Below, in pieces: positions 1 to 11,453 of a DNA stretch of 64,000 nt. Below the pieces are notes generated by a model. It searched no databases, had not been told where the DNA came from, and saw only the letters and a list, made by a program, of their open reading frames with translations. This DNA comes from Costus lasius (lineage: Eukaryota > Streptophyta > Magnoliopsida > Zingiberales > Costaceae), in assembly GCA_027563935.2 (NCBI GenBank), contig CM050453.2:68370018-68434017 (forward strand). Reading direction: 5' to 3'. Positions within the stretch are counted from its first letter, which is position 1. Every line of letters begins with the position of its first letter. The position numbers were made by a program, and so were the translations under genes.

Positions 1-1326
1 GAGAGGCGACAAGAGGTGAAGAGGCGAGAATAGGGCGTGACCACTTCGAACGTGAGGCGTCCATGCTATTTTGGAAAACATAACTTCCAAAAATAGCAAG
101 CCACTACTTCAACGCAAGATGCGTTTACCCCAATCGCAATGTTCTCCCCTTTGAACCATGCGCTCACTTGATGAGCCGGTTCAATTACATTTGGTTCAAA
201 GACCAAATCAAACCAAGCATTGGTCTAGATCAAATTAAACCATAAGGCTCAAGATCTAACCATTCATCTCTTGATGCTCTTGATCTCACCGATCTAGCAT
301 CAATTCTCTCGATCGAAGCTTACCAATCTCAAGCTCTAATCAATCAAACATGATCAGACCAGATCTCACTTACAATCAGAGTTTAAATCCCTTTAAACTG
401 AACCAAAAACAATTCAGTCCACACGATCTAACTTAAGTAAGCCATATCATCAAATTGTGCGACCCTAAGGGTTTCCTTTAAATGTCGGTAACGATAACTT
501 ACGTTATCACGATCAGTGAGGGGTATCTAGCAACACATCACTGTCTCCCGATATAAAGGAAAGAGTCTTCCAAGACTACACCCAAACCACAGCACAAGTG
601 TGAACCCAAGTCACTTGACATATGTGTTTCCTTTGCCACTAAATGTTTTTATTGGACAAGCGTGTCAAGCCTGTAATTCCAATATGATGGGAATGATTAG
701 ATCAGATGAACATAGTCATCTGGGTATGGCCATACACTTTCTCAATCATCTCACCCAGGGGGCCCCTTCAGAACATCACACTCCAAACAAGGAGACGGCA
801 ATCCTATATCTATCACTAATGCCCTAACATGACTCATGCTCATTATCCAAGATAGTCTATAACCATTATGTTTCAAATGATATTGAACTACCTCAAAACA
901 ATGCCAATCATCATTTAGAAACAGAAGTGATCTCAAGTCAGAGGAAATATGCCACTTGTTTGCATATAAGGATTATTCACATTGTGACAAGCAATCGAAT
1001 ATCCTAAGTAGGGTCTGTCCAGTACATCCAATGTACCCATGAGTCTACATCTTATTCCATGCTCGAAGCATCCTATAAGATTAGAACACATATTAGTCTC
1101 AATCATATCAAGGCTGTCTCATGTTCACCAAGATATCTCGACTAAGGACAATACTGCATGTCAGCCAAGCTAAACACCATTGAGACATTATTCAGAAGTA
1201 TACATATTGCAGCAGATAATGTAACAACCTGAATAACAACCATTGCCTTTATAAACATAGAGTTTATACATGATACTGAAATAATCCCAAGGCCTCAAAC
1301 ATTAGCCTTAAGGGCATACCCCAACA
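1..1326 (-). repeat. 3' LTR of copia A1 (partial)
   Basis: Read on the minus strand, the LTR begins with TGTTGGGGTATGCCC at 1326, directly after a purine tract (AGTGGGAGAT) that follows the pol stop codon. It aligns with the start of the A2 LTR at 57860 and runs off the left window edge. Compared with the 1649-bp A2 LTR, roughly 300 bp are outside the window. Several short open frames in it are chance. Confidence 0.92.
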
Positions 1327-1346
1327 ATCTCCCACTTGCACTTAAT

Positions 1347-4300
1347 CTAATGGTTGAGAAATCTCAAACCCATATTATTACAGTGCTTCTCATGCTTCTG
1401 CTGCGCCAGAGGCTTTGTAAGCGGGTCACCTAGATTGTCATCTGTATGAACCTTGCAGATTTTGATCTCGCCACGATCAATGATCTCCCGGATCAAGTGA
1501 AACCTTCTCTGTATGTGCTTGGACGTCTGGTGCGACCGTGGTTCCTTTGCCTGTGCTATTGCTCCAGTGTTATCACAGAAGATAACCAAAGGATCTGCAC
1601 TCGAAGGAACAACACCAAGTTCTTGAACGAACTTACGAATCCACACTGCCTCCTTGGATGCTTCCGAGGCTGCTACATACTCGGCTTCTGTTGTGGAATC
1701 AGCAACAATTGATTGTTTGAAACTTTTCCACACCACTGCTCCTCCATTCAAGCTAAAAACATAGCCTGATTGCGATCGGAAATCATCCTGGTCAGACTGG
1801 AACGAAGCGTCAGTATATCCTTCAATACTGAGTTCTTCCTGACCTCCATATATCAAGAACATATCTTTGGTCCTCCGAAGATATTTCAAAATGTTCTTGA
1901 CCGCAATCCAGTGTGCCTTTCCTGGATTACTTTGGAATCGACTGGTCACGCTTAACCCGTAAGCGACGTCTGGGCGAGTACACAACATCGCATACATAAT
2001 GGACCCAATAGCCGAAGCATAAGGCGTATTGTCCATTTCATCTTTCTCAGTCTGTGTTTGTGGACACTGACTCTTTGAAAGATTCAGACCATGTCTGACT
2101 GGAAGATACCCTCTTTTAGAATTTTCTAAATGGAATCTCTCCAGGACTTTATCGATGTAAGTACTCTGGCATAGCCCGAGAAGCCTCTTAGATCTATCTC
2201 TGTAGATCTTCACACCTAATACATAGGCTGCTTCTCCTAAATCTTTCATCTGGAAACATTTTCGTAACCATGCCTTAACCGCATGTAGTTCAGGAACATC
2301 GTTTCCAATGATTAAGACATCATCGACGTAGAGGACTAGGAAAGTAATCACGCTCCCACTAAACCTCTTATATACACACGGGTCATCTTCATTCTTGATG
2401 AAACCAAACTCACAGATTGATTCATCAAAACGAATATTCCAGCTTCTTGATGCTTGTTTAAGTCCATAAATGGACTTCTTTAATTTGCATATTCTTTGAC
2501 GATCTGATGGATTGATGAAACCTTCAGGTTGTATCATATACACATCCTCTTCTAGTTTTCCATTAAGGAAAGCGGTCTTCACATCCATTTGCCAGATCTC
2601 ATAATCATAATATGCCGCTATCGCAAGAATAATCCGAATAGACTTGAACATAGCTACAGGAGAGAAAGTTTCATCATAATCTATCCCGTAGATTTGTTTG
2701 AAACCTTTCGCAACTAGCCTGCCTTTATAGGTAACCACGTTACCATCCATGTCAATCTTCTTCTTGAAGATCCACTTACAGCCTATAGGGATTACTCCCG
2801 GAGGCGGATCAACCAAATCCCAAACTTGGTTATCTGACATGGAGTCCATCTCGGCTCGCATAGCTTCAAGCCATCTCGCTGATTCCAGTCCACTAACCGC
2901 ATCCGCATAAGTAAGGGGTTCATCATCAATGATGTACACTCCGTCATAGCGTTCAGGCTGTCGACGGATCCTTCCCGATCTTCGCGGTTCCCGTGATATC
3001 TGAGCCTCAGGTTGTTCAATAACCTGATCTACTGGCTCAGGCTCATCCAACTGTGCTTGACTACTTTGTCCTTCTTCTGGATTCTCATCCAGCTTTATTT
3101 CTCTCCCACTGGCCTCTTGCAGAAGAAATTCCTTCTCAAGAAAAATAGTCGTTCGAGCAACAAATACTTTGTTCTCTTTGGGATCGTAAAAATAATAACC
3201 CTTAGTTTCCTTAGGGTAACCGACAAAGATACATTTATCAGATCTGCTCTCCAGTTTCCCAGAGGCAAGCTTTTTGACATAAGCCTCGCAACCCCAGATC
3301 TTAATAAATGTCAAGCTCGGCTGTTTCCCATACCATAACTCATATGGAGTCTTTGAAACTGCCTTGGATGGCACTCGGTTTAGTACCTTTGCAGCTGTTT
3401 CCAGTGCAAATCCCCAAAAGGAGTAAGGTAGAGTAGCCTGACTCATCATAGAATGAACCATATCCAGTAAGGTTCTATTTCTCCTCTCTGACACACCATT
3501 CCATTGCGGTGTTCCTGGCGGAGTGAGCTGTGAGATAATCCCACACTCCTTCAGATAGTCAGTAAACTCTCGACTCAAGTATTCTCCACCTCGATCTGAG
3601 CGAAGTGCCTTGATATTTCGGCCTAGCTGATTTTGTACTTCATTTTTGAACTCTTTGAACTTGTCAAAAGATTCACTCTTATGTCTCATTAGATAGACAT
3701 AACCATACCTACTGAAATCATCAGTAAAGGTAATGAAGTATGAATAGCCACCTCTGGCATGTTTACTAAATGGCCCACACACATCACTATGAATGAGGTC
3801 AAGTAAACCTGAAGCCCTTTGACCTTTATTAGAAAAAGGAGACTTCGTCATTTTACCCATTAAACAAGCTTTGCATGTATCAAGCTCCTCACAAGAGAAT
3901 GATCCCAGCAGTCCATGATCATGCAACCGCTTAATGCGCTTCTTGTTAATATGGCCTAAACGACTATGCCATAGCAAGGTGCTGTCATCAGCATACTTGG
4001 CTTTCTTAATATCAATCTGTTGTATTGAACATTCCATGTCCAACATGAATAACCCATTGTTAATTGACCCAGTAGCATAAACAATATTATCAAAAGAAAT
4101 ATAACACTTTGAAATTTTGCATTCAAAGGAAAACCCTTTCCTGACAAGAGCAGGAATAGAGATAATATTCTTAGTTATGCTTGGTACAAAATAACAATTG
4201 TCAAGTTCTAATACAAGACCAGATGGTAAAGAGATGTGATATTCTCCTACAGCAACAGCAGCAACCCATGCCCCGTTTCCTACTCGTAGGTCCACCTCAT

Positions 4301-4415
4301 GCTGTCCCACCTGTCTTCTTCTCTTGAGTTCCTGTACATTTGAACAAATGTGAACTCCACATGCAGTGTCCAACACCCATGAAATAGAAGAAGAAGATAC
4401 CATGACTTCAGTCAC
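1347..4415 (-). CDS. pol: Copia Pol: protease, integrase, RT, RNase H
   Basis: A 1022-residue open frame. Aspartic protease motif WVLDTACGVHIC has its catalytic Asp at residue 16. The integrase zinc-binding HHCC region (WHSRLGHIN ... CKACLMGKM) is followed by a DD35E core (HSDVCGPF, RSDRGGEY, SERRNR). The GAG-pre-integrase and linker sequence KETKGYYFYDPKE follows. The reverse transcriptase shows WQMDVKTAFLNG and the YVDD box at residues 696-699. RNase H has GYTDASF, AEYVAASEA and CDNTGAIA. The frame is open upstream of this Met into the gag zinc knuckle near 4590, so the true protein was one gag-pol polyprotein; the Met at 4415 is simply the first in frame. Product length and motifs are normal for Angela-type copia. 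Enzyme activity is plausible, but its gag partner is broken. Confidence 0.93.
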   Translation of the reverse strand: MTEVMVSSSSISWVLDTACGVHICSNVQELKRRRQVGQHEVDLRVGNGAWVAAVAVGEYHISLPSGLVLELDNCYFVPSITKNIISIPALVRKGFSFECKISKCYISFDNIVYATGSINNGLFMLDMECSIQQIDIKKAKYADDSTLLWHSRLGHINKKRIKRLHDHGLLGSFSCEELDTCKACLMGKMTKSPFSNKGQRASGLLDLIHSDVCGPFSKHARGGYSYFITFTDDFSRYGYVYLMRHKSESFDKFKEFKNEVQNQLGRNIKALRSDRGGEYLSREFTDYLKECGIISQLTPPGTPQWNGVSERRNRTLLDMVHSMMSQATLPYSFWGFALETAAKVLNRVPSKAVSKTPYELWYGKQPSLTFIKIWGCEAYVKKLASGKLESRSDKCIFVGYPKETKGYYFYDPKENKVFVARTTIFLEKEFLLQEASGREIKLDENPEEGQSSQAQLDEPEPVDQVIEQPEAQISREPRRSGRIRRQPERYDGVYIIDDEPLTYADAVSGLESARWLEAMRAEMDSMSDNQVWDLVDPPPGVIPIGCKWIFKKKIDMDGNVVTYKGRLVAKGFKQIYGIDYDETFSPVAMFKSIRIILAIAAYYDYEIWQMDVKTAFLNGKLEEDVYMIQPEGFINPSDRQRICKLKKSIYGLKQASRSWNIRFDESICEFGFIKNEDDPCVYKRFSGSVITFLVLYVDDVLIIGNDVPELHAVKAWLRKCFQMKDLGEAAYVLGVKIYRDRSKRLLGLCQSTYIDKVLERFHLENSKRGYLPVRHGLNLSKSQCPQTQTEKDEMDNTPYASAIGSIMYAMLCTRPDVAYGLSVTSRFQSNPGKAHWIAVKNILKYLRRTKDMFLIYGGQEELSIEGYTDASFQSDQDDFRSQSGYVFSLNGGAVVWKSFKQSIVADSTTEAEYVAASEASKEAVWIRKFVQELGVVPSSADPLVIFCDNTGAIAQAKEPRSHQTSKHIQRRFHLIREIIDRGEIKICKVHTDDNLGDPLTKPLAQQKHEKHCNNMGLRFLNH

Positions 4416-4439
4416 GTAAATACCTGAGCCAGAAGCGAA

Positions 4440-5236
4440 AGGCTTGCTTCCCTTCTTATCTCCTTGGAGCGCTTTACAGTCCTTTTTCCAGTGACCCAGC
4501 TGGCCACAATGGAAACATCTGTATTCCTTTGACCGCTTTATCTTTTGCTTTAGAGCCTTGTTGTAGCTCTTGATAGGGGCTTTGCCTTCTTCCCCTTCTT
4601 CTTGTTCCTAGAAGGAACCATTAGGACAGAGGATGAAGGCTTTCCCTTCTCAAGAGTCTGCTCTGTAGTAAGGAGCATGTTCAGTAACTCCGCCGACGTA
4701 CAGTCGATCTTGTTCATATTAAAATTAATAATGAATGGATCGAAAGAGGCCGGGAGAGACTGCAGGATGATGTCTACAACAAGCTCCTGATTGATGGTGT
4801 GTCCCAGTTTCTCTAGAGCCTCTTTGTACCCAATCATCTTGAGTACGTGAGCTCCCACTGGACTCCCTTCAGTCAGTTTGCTCTGAAAGAAAAGTTTCGT
4901 CAAGTTATAGCGTTCAGTCCTTGCCTGTGCAGCATACAGCATCTTGAGGTTTGCTATAATTTCTATAGCAGATAAATCCTCATGCTGACGCTGCAGCTGT
5001 GGCGTCATAGACGCAAGCATAAGGCAAGCGACATCAATGCTATCATTGACATGCTTCTCATAAGCTTCCCGAACCGCCCTTGCGGCGTTCGCAGCGGGTT
5101 GAGGCGGTATTGCCGTCTCGAGGACATACAGCTTCCTCTCAGCCTTAAGAATAATCTTAAGGTGTCCGTACCAGTCTGAGAAGTTTGGCCCAGCAAACTT
5201 CTCCCATTCCAGTAGGGATCGCACATTGAAATTTGT
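4440..5236 (-). pseudogene. gag: Copia gag of A1, start lost and frameshifted
   Basis: The nucleocapsid/capsid part of A1. It matches the first ~265 residues of the A2 polyprotein closely (EKFAGPNFSDWYGHLK, NFNMNKIDC, RNKKKGKK). At the position of the A2 initiator ATG this copy reads ACA, so the normal start is gone; the open stretch can only begin at a GTG at 5224. Near 4585, in the lysine-rich stretch, a one-base loss shifts the frame. The zinc knuckle (CFHCGQLGHWKKDC, about 4470-4515) then lies in the frame of the downstream pol. Capsid-type gag with a CX2CX4HX4C knuckle binds the element RNA in the cytoplasmic particle. Broken in two independent ways. Confidence 0.9.
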
Positions 5237-6094
5237 GGTGTTCGTTGCTGCAGGAATCTACAACAATGCAAGAACAGCAAGGTCAGTATCAATGTTAGAA
5301 TCAATTCAGGACTTAAGAATGATTCTTTTCTCACTATTTTATCTGGCTGAAAAATCCAGCAAAACAGCCCGAAAGAGTAAAACTCTTTTAGTGAGATGGG
5401 ATCCAGATTTCATACTTGGTCTCCGCGTCCCGCTCAGGCGAGATAAGATACACAGAGAGTACAAGCACTAATCTCTGGTAGGCAATCCCTGCCAATCGCC
5501 AACCCGTGCGATTCCCCTTCATCTGGGCAATCCAGCAGACTGTGCCAACTGAGTTGGTACAACACAGTCTCTGATCCCACAAATGGCTGCCTCCATATAG
5601 CTACCATATGCTCAATATGTAGCCTACATGGTCAAGCTGACCCGACCTACTCCCTGGACCACCACGTGCTATGCTGAGCAACGAGAAGCGATAAATCCCT
5701 TCTCTGTAACACGCAGGTGTAATCACACACCGTCTGAAGATAGATGGGCGTGCCCACTGAGTGGGTACAACACGGCCCCAACGATAGTCAGAACAGTGAG
5801 GTTTCGCATCAGAAGGCTATCGTGCTTGATATTTAACGTTGGATTTTAACGGTCCTTTTATCTTCTTACTATCATGCAAATCCTATGGTGATAGCAGAAG
5901 AATAAATCATGTAGTTAATAAATTACTTAAACAGTAAATTGAAAGCATGATTATCTTATGTGGTAAAAGCCCATTAAGCCTAAGTAAGACCTTAATTAAC
6001 TTAAGTCTTCACTTGAGCTCTTCATGGGTCTTTTGCACTTCATCTGGCCCAGCCCGGGCCCAAGCGCCCTGTGCAGCTGAGATGCGCCCACCAG
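5237..6094 (-). other. A1 5' untranslated leader (outer part missing)
   Basis: No coding signal. The sequence is the reverse complement of the A2 leader from about 60600 to 61459; shared blocks include the stretch with TTTTACCACATAAGAT and the segments around CTCAGTGGGCAC. Short frames here are shadows. Homology to A2 fades near 6095, which marks the truncation point. Confidence 0.85.
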
Positions 6095-6138
6095 GTAAAA
6101 TGCGCCTGTCCTAGAGTCGAACCCTAGACCTCCCAACA
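6095..6138 (+). other. Junction A1 leader / B1 primer site; possible LTR stub
   Basis: About 44 bp that join the truncated A1 leader to the B1 primer site. The last bases, CCCAACA, match the 3' terminus of B- and D-family LTRs (which end TTCCCAACA), so a few to a few tens of bases may be all that is left of the B1 5' LTR. The rest resembles neither partner clearly. Confidence 0.55.
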
Positions 6139-6139
6139 G

Positions 6140-6150
6140 TGGTATCAGAG
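6140..6150 (+). other. Primer binding site, initiator-Met tRNA type
   Basis: TGGTATCAGAG, complementary to the 3' end of plant initiator-Met tRNA, one base after the LTR-like terminus CCAACA. The same arrangement is at 27309 in D and 59511 in A2, which fixes orientation and start of the internal region. Confidence 0.9.
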
Positions 6151-7842
6151 GGACTTGCAAGCCTCGAACGATGTTCTTTCATGCTTTTCATGCTCACATG
6201 CCATATCTACATTTTCGCATATTGCATAGATGTTGGCGCATGGTTTTTCTTTAAGTAGAAAAATTGTAGGTCTCTTGTTTCTTACTTCTAATTAACTTCT
6301 TGTGTTTCTTTGCTCTCTTCATGTGATGGGATAGACCCATACGTGGAAGAGAAAATTTCTCCCCTCATAATAGGATAGACCTATCTTGAGAGACTTGTTG
6401 GGATAGGGCATGGACTGGGTGATTGCCCTTATCGTAGCAAGTTAGGGATTGCAAGCAGGGCAACCGGTATGCCTCTTGTAGACTCCTGAGAGAAACTTAG
6501 AATCAAAGATTTATGATATGAAGGGAAGGAAGAGAGACATGTTTTATGAAAAAGTAAAATTTCAGATTTTATGTTTTTCATGAGCATGTAGAATTGCATG
6601 AGTAAGTACTTGATTGTGCATGATGTTATGGTCATATGTTAAGCCCCTTAGCATGCCTGTGATGTATCCTTGTGAGGCCTGTGTGCCGCTTTTCTTTTTG
6701 CTTTTAACTAAGAAGAAGATTAGGGTGAAGCATCTACTTGGAGCAAGGTGCATGCTTGCTTGGTAGCGCATCCTTGCCTGATGGCGCAACAAGCTTCAAA
6801 GGTGGCACATCCTTGTATGGGGGCGCAAGTTAGGGTTTGGCCGAGCCTTGTGCTTGTGTGCTATCCCTCTTGTGGCTTGCTAGATGGCGCACCTTCCTTG
6901 GAGGAAGACCATGGCATTGGCCGAACCTTGTGGGTGTACCCCTAGGGTTTGAGAGCTAAACCATGAGAGAAGGACCTTGGAGCCAACCTTGAAGATAGAG
7001 CTAGAGGTCGGCTAGGCTAGGTCTCGTCTTGGGGCTTGAATCCTAGGTCAAGAGTTGAACCCCTTATTGGCATGGATTGGTTCAATGTCTTGAATGGGCT
7101 ATGATCACATCATCCTTTTATTGCTTTCTTTACAAAAGCTAAAGCATGCCTGTGATGTTTTATTGTTATGTTATCACCATAGGATTGCATGCCTGTAATG
7201 ATAGACATAAGATAAAACTGAGATGATGAGACCTTAAACAAAAACCCTTAATTAAAATATCAAGTCTAGTAGCCTTCTAACGCGTAGCCCTCACTAAGCT
7301 ATCGATCAGTGGAGTTGTGAATTGTTTCCCACCCTCGTGGGACACACCCACTTATCTTTAGAAAGTGCGTGGTGGCAATGGTTTCCCCAGTCCAGTTTTA
7401 ACCTGGGCGTGCCTTCGTAAGGAAACTCGTTGGCCCTGGGCATAATGGTTAGGAATGGACTTGACTAGATTTTCATGTGTGCTAGGCACATGATGAAACT
7501 CTAGAGGCATCGTTGAGAGGTTAGGGTTTCATGCTGTATCCAGCCCTCGCTGGACATGAAATGCCTGGACTGTCTCAATAAGGGAAATTGCTTGGAGCAA
7601 TCGGCCGGCGAGCCCACCTTAGGAAACATGGGTCACTTTGTGCATCTCATCCCACCCTCGTGGGACGCAAAGCCCTGTGTGGAATGAGGATCTCATCTCA
7701 CTAGGGAATCTTGGATTTCTCGATTGACTTTGTGGGTTGTCAATTCGATTAAAAATAGTGGGAGCCATGGTCATTTAAAACAAGTCCAGTTTAAATGACT
7801 TGAAGTAGTACTAATCTGCTGTTTCTTGGTTGTTGTAAAAGA
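6151..7842 (+). other. B1 5' untranslated leader
   Basis: A 1.7-kb leader without supportable genes. It is collinear with the D leader (27320-29660): both share CCCACCCTCGTGGGACACACCCA, the TAGCCTTCTRACGCGTA region, and the block with CCAGCCC[TC]CGCTGGACA. Long leaders of this size are also seen in A2. Small open frames are not conserved between copies. Confidence 0.8.
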
Positions 7843-8330
7843 ATGGCTATAAACAATAGCATTTGGTCACTGCGATCTACCCTGAAAGGGTTAAGTTGGT
7901 TGAATCCAACTTACTGGATTGGTATATGAACTTGAGAATCGTGCTCAAGCTCAAAAGGAAGCTTTGTGTCCTTGAGCATCCTTTTCCTGAGCCACTTCCA
8001 TGCTCGGCCTCAGCAGCTGAGAGGGATGCTTATGATAAGCATCAGGTTGATACTTTGGAAGTTGCTAACCAACATGTCACCTGAATTTAGAGGGTAATAT
8101 GAATCGAAGAGTGCCTCTGAGATTATTTTTAATCTGAGGCAGCTCTTTGATGAATTGGTTGAGCTCAATCCTCCTAAAGTTGATATTCAGTGTGTTAAGC
8201 CGAAAGGCTTGACCAAGGAACTAAAATTAAAGATGGATATGATCAGGAATAGTAGGTGCTATTCATGTGGAGGGCCACCTCACATGTTGAAGGACATGTT
8301 GCAACTTCAGAATGAGGAGAAGAAAGGCAA
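7843..8330 (+). pseudogene. gag: Copia gag remnant of B1
   Basis: An ATG at 7843 opens a frame that shifts within about 60 bases; the capsid-like segment SNLLDWYMNLRIVLKLKRKLCVLEHPFPE follows in another frame (from ~7863). About 300 bp of the middle of gag is missing: after EVANQHVT the text jumps to a segment like SASEIIFNLRQLFDEL and then to the zinc knuckle. The knuckle reads CYSCGGPPHMLKDM, with one residue too few between the second Cys and His and the last Cys replaced by Met, so it could not bind zinc normally. Non-functional. Confidence 0.85.
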
Positions 8331-11300
8331 GGCCTTGTCTTCATGCTCAGGTATTTGTGTTACCGAAGTCAACCTTCCTACTCCTATGAAATGGGTATTG
8401 GATACCGCATGTGGAGCTCATATTTGTACAAATATGCGATGGCTCTGAAAGGATAGATCGGTAAGGCCTAGAGAGATTGACCTACGGATAGGTAACAGGG
8501 CACAAGTTGCTGTTGTTGCTGTAGGAGTTTCTCTCCCTGCCTTTAGGACTCCAGTTAAAGCTAGACAATTGCTATTATGTACCTTCCCTTACCAAAACAT
8601 TGTATCCACTCCTTGCTTGGCAAAGAAAGGATTTAGGTTTGAAATAAAAGAGAACTTATGTTCTTTTTCTTTTGCAAACATGTTTTATGGGAAGGGTACT
8701 TTGTGCAACGGACGGCATGTCTTGGACATGGATAGCTCTATTTGTAACATAAATAATAGAAGGACCAAACTGAGTGGTTCAGTTGGTGCTTTCCTACGGC
8801 ATTGTCGATTAGCCCATATAAACAAGAATCGCATTCGACAACTCCATGAAAATGGGTTGTTAGATTCAAGTTCCTTGGAGGAATTTGATACTTGTGAACC
8901 TTGTTTATTAAGGAAAATGACAAAGGCGCCCTTCACCAAGATTGGTGAGAGGGCAGAAGGTTTATTAGATCTCATACATACTGATGTGTGTGGGCCTTTC
9001 AATAAACAAGCCAGAGGAAGGTACAACTACTTCATCGCTTTTACTGATGACTTCAGTAAATATGGTTATGTCTATCTGATGAGACATAAGTCTGAATCCT
9101 TTGAGAAATTTAAGGAGTTTAGACATGAAGTAGAAAACCAGCTTGGTAGATCCATTAAGACTCTTCGATCAGATCGTGGTGAAGAGTACCTGAGCGGTGA
9201 GTTCTTTGACTATCTGAGAGAGTGTGGGATCATATCCCAACTCACTCCTCCTGGAACACCTCAATGGAATGATGTGTCTGAAAGGAGAAATTGAACTTTG
9301 TCGGACATGGTTCGATCTATGATGAGTCATGCAACTCTACCTCCCTCATTCTGGGGACATGCACTTGAGACAGCTTCTCTAATACTGAATAATATTCCAT
9401 CTGAGAGTGTCTCAAAGATTCCATACGAGGTATGTAGTGGGAGACACCCAAATCTCACTTTTATCAGGATCTGGGGATCTAAGGCTTATGTCAAACGTCA
9501 GGATTCTAGCAAGCTAGAACCTAGATCTGATAAATGTGTGTTTGTGGGATATCCTAAGGAAACTAAAGGATACTACTTCTATGTCCCAACCGAGAACAAA
9601 GTTTTTGTTGCTTGGGGTGCTGTCTTTCTAGAGAAAGAATCTCTCATGAAAGAAGTTAGTGGGAGGAAGTTTGACTTGGATGAGGACCAAGTGCAACCAC
9701 AAAGACAACGAGATGGAATCTGAGCCGCGTGCACCGGTTGCTAGGCAGCCTGAGGCTCAGACACAGGCCCCATGTAGGTCTGGGAGGTTTCGTCGTGCAC
9801 CTGATAGGTATGGGTCGCTGCCGACCCAACACGACGGGATCTTCATCATGGAGGATGAACCCAGCACTTATGATGAGGCGGTCAGTGGACCGGACTCCGA
9901 GAGATGGCTTGAGGCCATGCGATCCGAGATGGATTCCATGTTGGCTAACCAAGTCTGGGATTTGGTTGAGCTGCCTGATGGGGTAAAACCCATAGGGTGT
10001 AAATGGGTCTTCAAGAGGAAGACAGACATGGATGGAAAAATAGTTACCTATAAGGGTAGACTAGTGGCTAAAGGATTTAAACAAGTCCACGGGGTGGACT
10101 ATGATGAAACCTTCTCGCCAGTTGCCATGATCAAATCCATTCGGATTCTGCTTGCTATAGTTGCATATCATGACTATGAGATATGGCAGATGGATGTGAA
10201 GACAACATTCCTTAATGGGAAGCTAACTAAGGATGTGTATATGACACAACCTAATGACTTCATCCATCCTGCAGATACTAGTAAAGTCTGCAGGCTAAAG
10301 AAATCCATTTACGGATTAAAGCAAGCATCTCGAAGTTAGAATCTTCAGTTTGATGAAGCTGTGAGAGATTATGACTTTATCAAAAGTGAAGATGACGCCT
10401 GTGTATACAGAAAATTCAGTGGGAGCTTGATGACTTTTCTGGTCATGTATGTCGATGACATACTACTCATCGGAAATGACATCCCTAGTCTTCAAGCTAT
10501 GAAGACATGGTTAGGGAAGTATTTCGAGATGAAGGACTTAGGAGAGGCCGCCTATATTCTAGGCGTGAGGATCTACCGGGATAGATCCAAGAGGCTCTTG
10601 GCCCTTAGTCAGAGTACCCACATTGATAAGGTCCTGGAGAGGTTCAACTTGGAGCAATCCAAGAAAGGATACCTTCCAATGAGAGATGGCCTTACTCTCT
10701 CAAAGAGCCAGTGTCCTACAACACGGGCTGAGAGGGATAACATGAGTCAAATTCCCTATGCTTCGGCAATGGGATAAATCATGTATGCAATGCTGTGTAC
10801 TAGACCAGATGTGGGTTATGCTGTAAGCATAACCAACCGATACCAATCCAATCCAGGTGTGCAGCACTGGGTGGCTGTAAAGAATATCCTTGAGTTTCCT
10901 GAAAAGGACTAAGGATTTATTCTGTATGGTCTACGGGGATTGGAAGAGCTCAGTGTGCAGGGCTTCACTGATGAGTCATTCCAATCTGATCTTGACGACT
11001 TCAGATCGCAGACCAGCTATTTGTTTAAAATGGTTGGAGGTGCTGTATGCTGAAAGAGCTTCATGCAATCCACCATAGCTAATTCTACAACCGAAGCTGA
11101 GTATGTGGTTGCTTCTGAGGCAGCCAATGAAGCCGTTTGGATCAGGAAGTTCTTTTCTAGACCTCAGGTGGTTCCAAGTGCAATGGATCTCATTGAGCTC
11201 TACTATGACAACAATGGGAACTGCACATGTTAAGGAACCACGGTCTCATCAAAGGTCCAAACACATACTCAGGAGATTTCGCTTGATCAGAGAGATCATT

Positions 11301-11432
11301 GATCGAGGTGATGTCAAGATTAGCAGAGTTGACACAGAGAGCAATCTAGCCGACCCACTGACCAAGGCTTTGGCGCAGCAGAAGCATGATGGTCGTACTA
11401 GAGATATGGGGTTGAGGTTGCTCAACCTCTAG
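8331..11432 (+). pseudogene. pol: Copia pol remnant of B1
   Basis: All four pol domains remain recognisable. The protease motif MKWVLDTACGAHIC is near 8388-8430, ended by a stop at ~8446. Integrase (HCRLAHIN, HTDVCGPF, RSDRGEEY, SERRN) spans 8569-9294, where a TGA sits in the place of the Arg codon after SERRN. The linker KETKGYYFYVP is near 9555. RT runs from ~9840 to 10777 with WQMDVKTTFLNG and an intact MYVDDILLIGND box. A TAG at 10337 replaces a Trp codon, and a TAA is at 10775. RNase H (TTEAEYVVASEA, HVKEPRSHQRSKHI) lies at 11080-11432. At least two frame changes (about 9660-9720 and 10780-10890) add to the stops. Confidence 0.9.
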
Positions 11433-11438
11433 GTCTTA

Positions 11439-11453
11439 GTGCAAGTGGGAGAT
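11439..11453 (+). other. Polypurine tract of B1
   Basis: GTGCAAGTGGGAGAT immediately before the 3' LTR start TGTTGGTG. This is the plus-strand priming site of copia elements and defines the LTR edge at 11454. An equivalent tract precedes the A1 and D 3' LTRs. Confidence 0.85.

Larger units (their letters stand above)
1..6095 (-). mobile_element. Copia element A1 (Angela/BARE-type), truncated
   Basis: A Ty1/copia LTR retrotransposon on the minus strand. Its order on that strand is leader, gag, then protease-integrase-RT-RNase H, then 3' LTR. The family matches element A2 at 57860-64000 in opposite orientation, including leader and LTR. The window starts inside its 3' LTR. Its 5' LTR, primer site and the outer part of the leader are absent: leader homology to A2 (about 60600-61459) stops near 6095, where the B1 element begins. 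The gag has lost its ATG and carries a frameshift, so this copy is not autonomous although the pol frame is long and open. Lineage is inferred from the polyprotein style, LTR size and initiator-Met primer site of the family. Confidence 0.93.
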
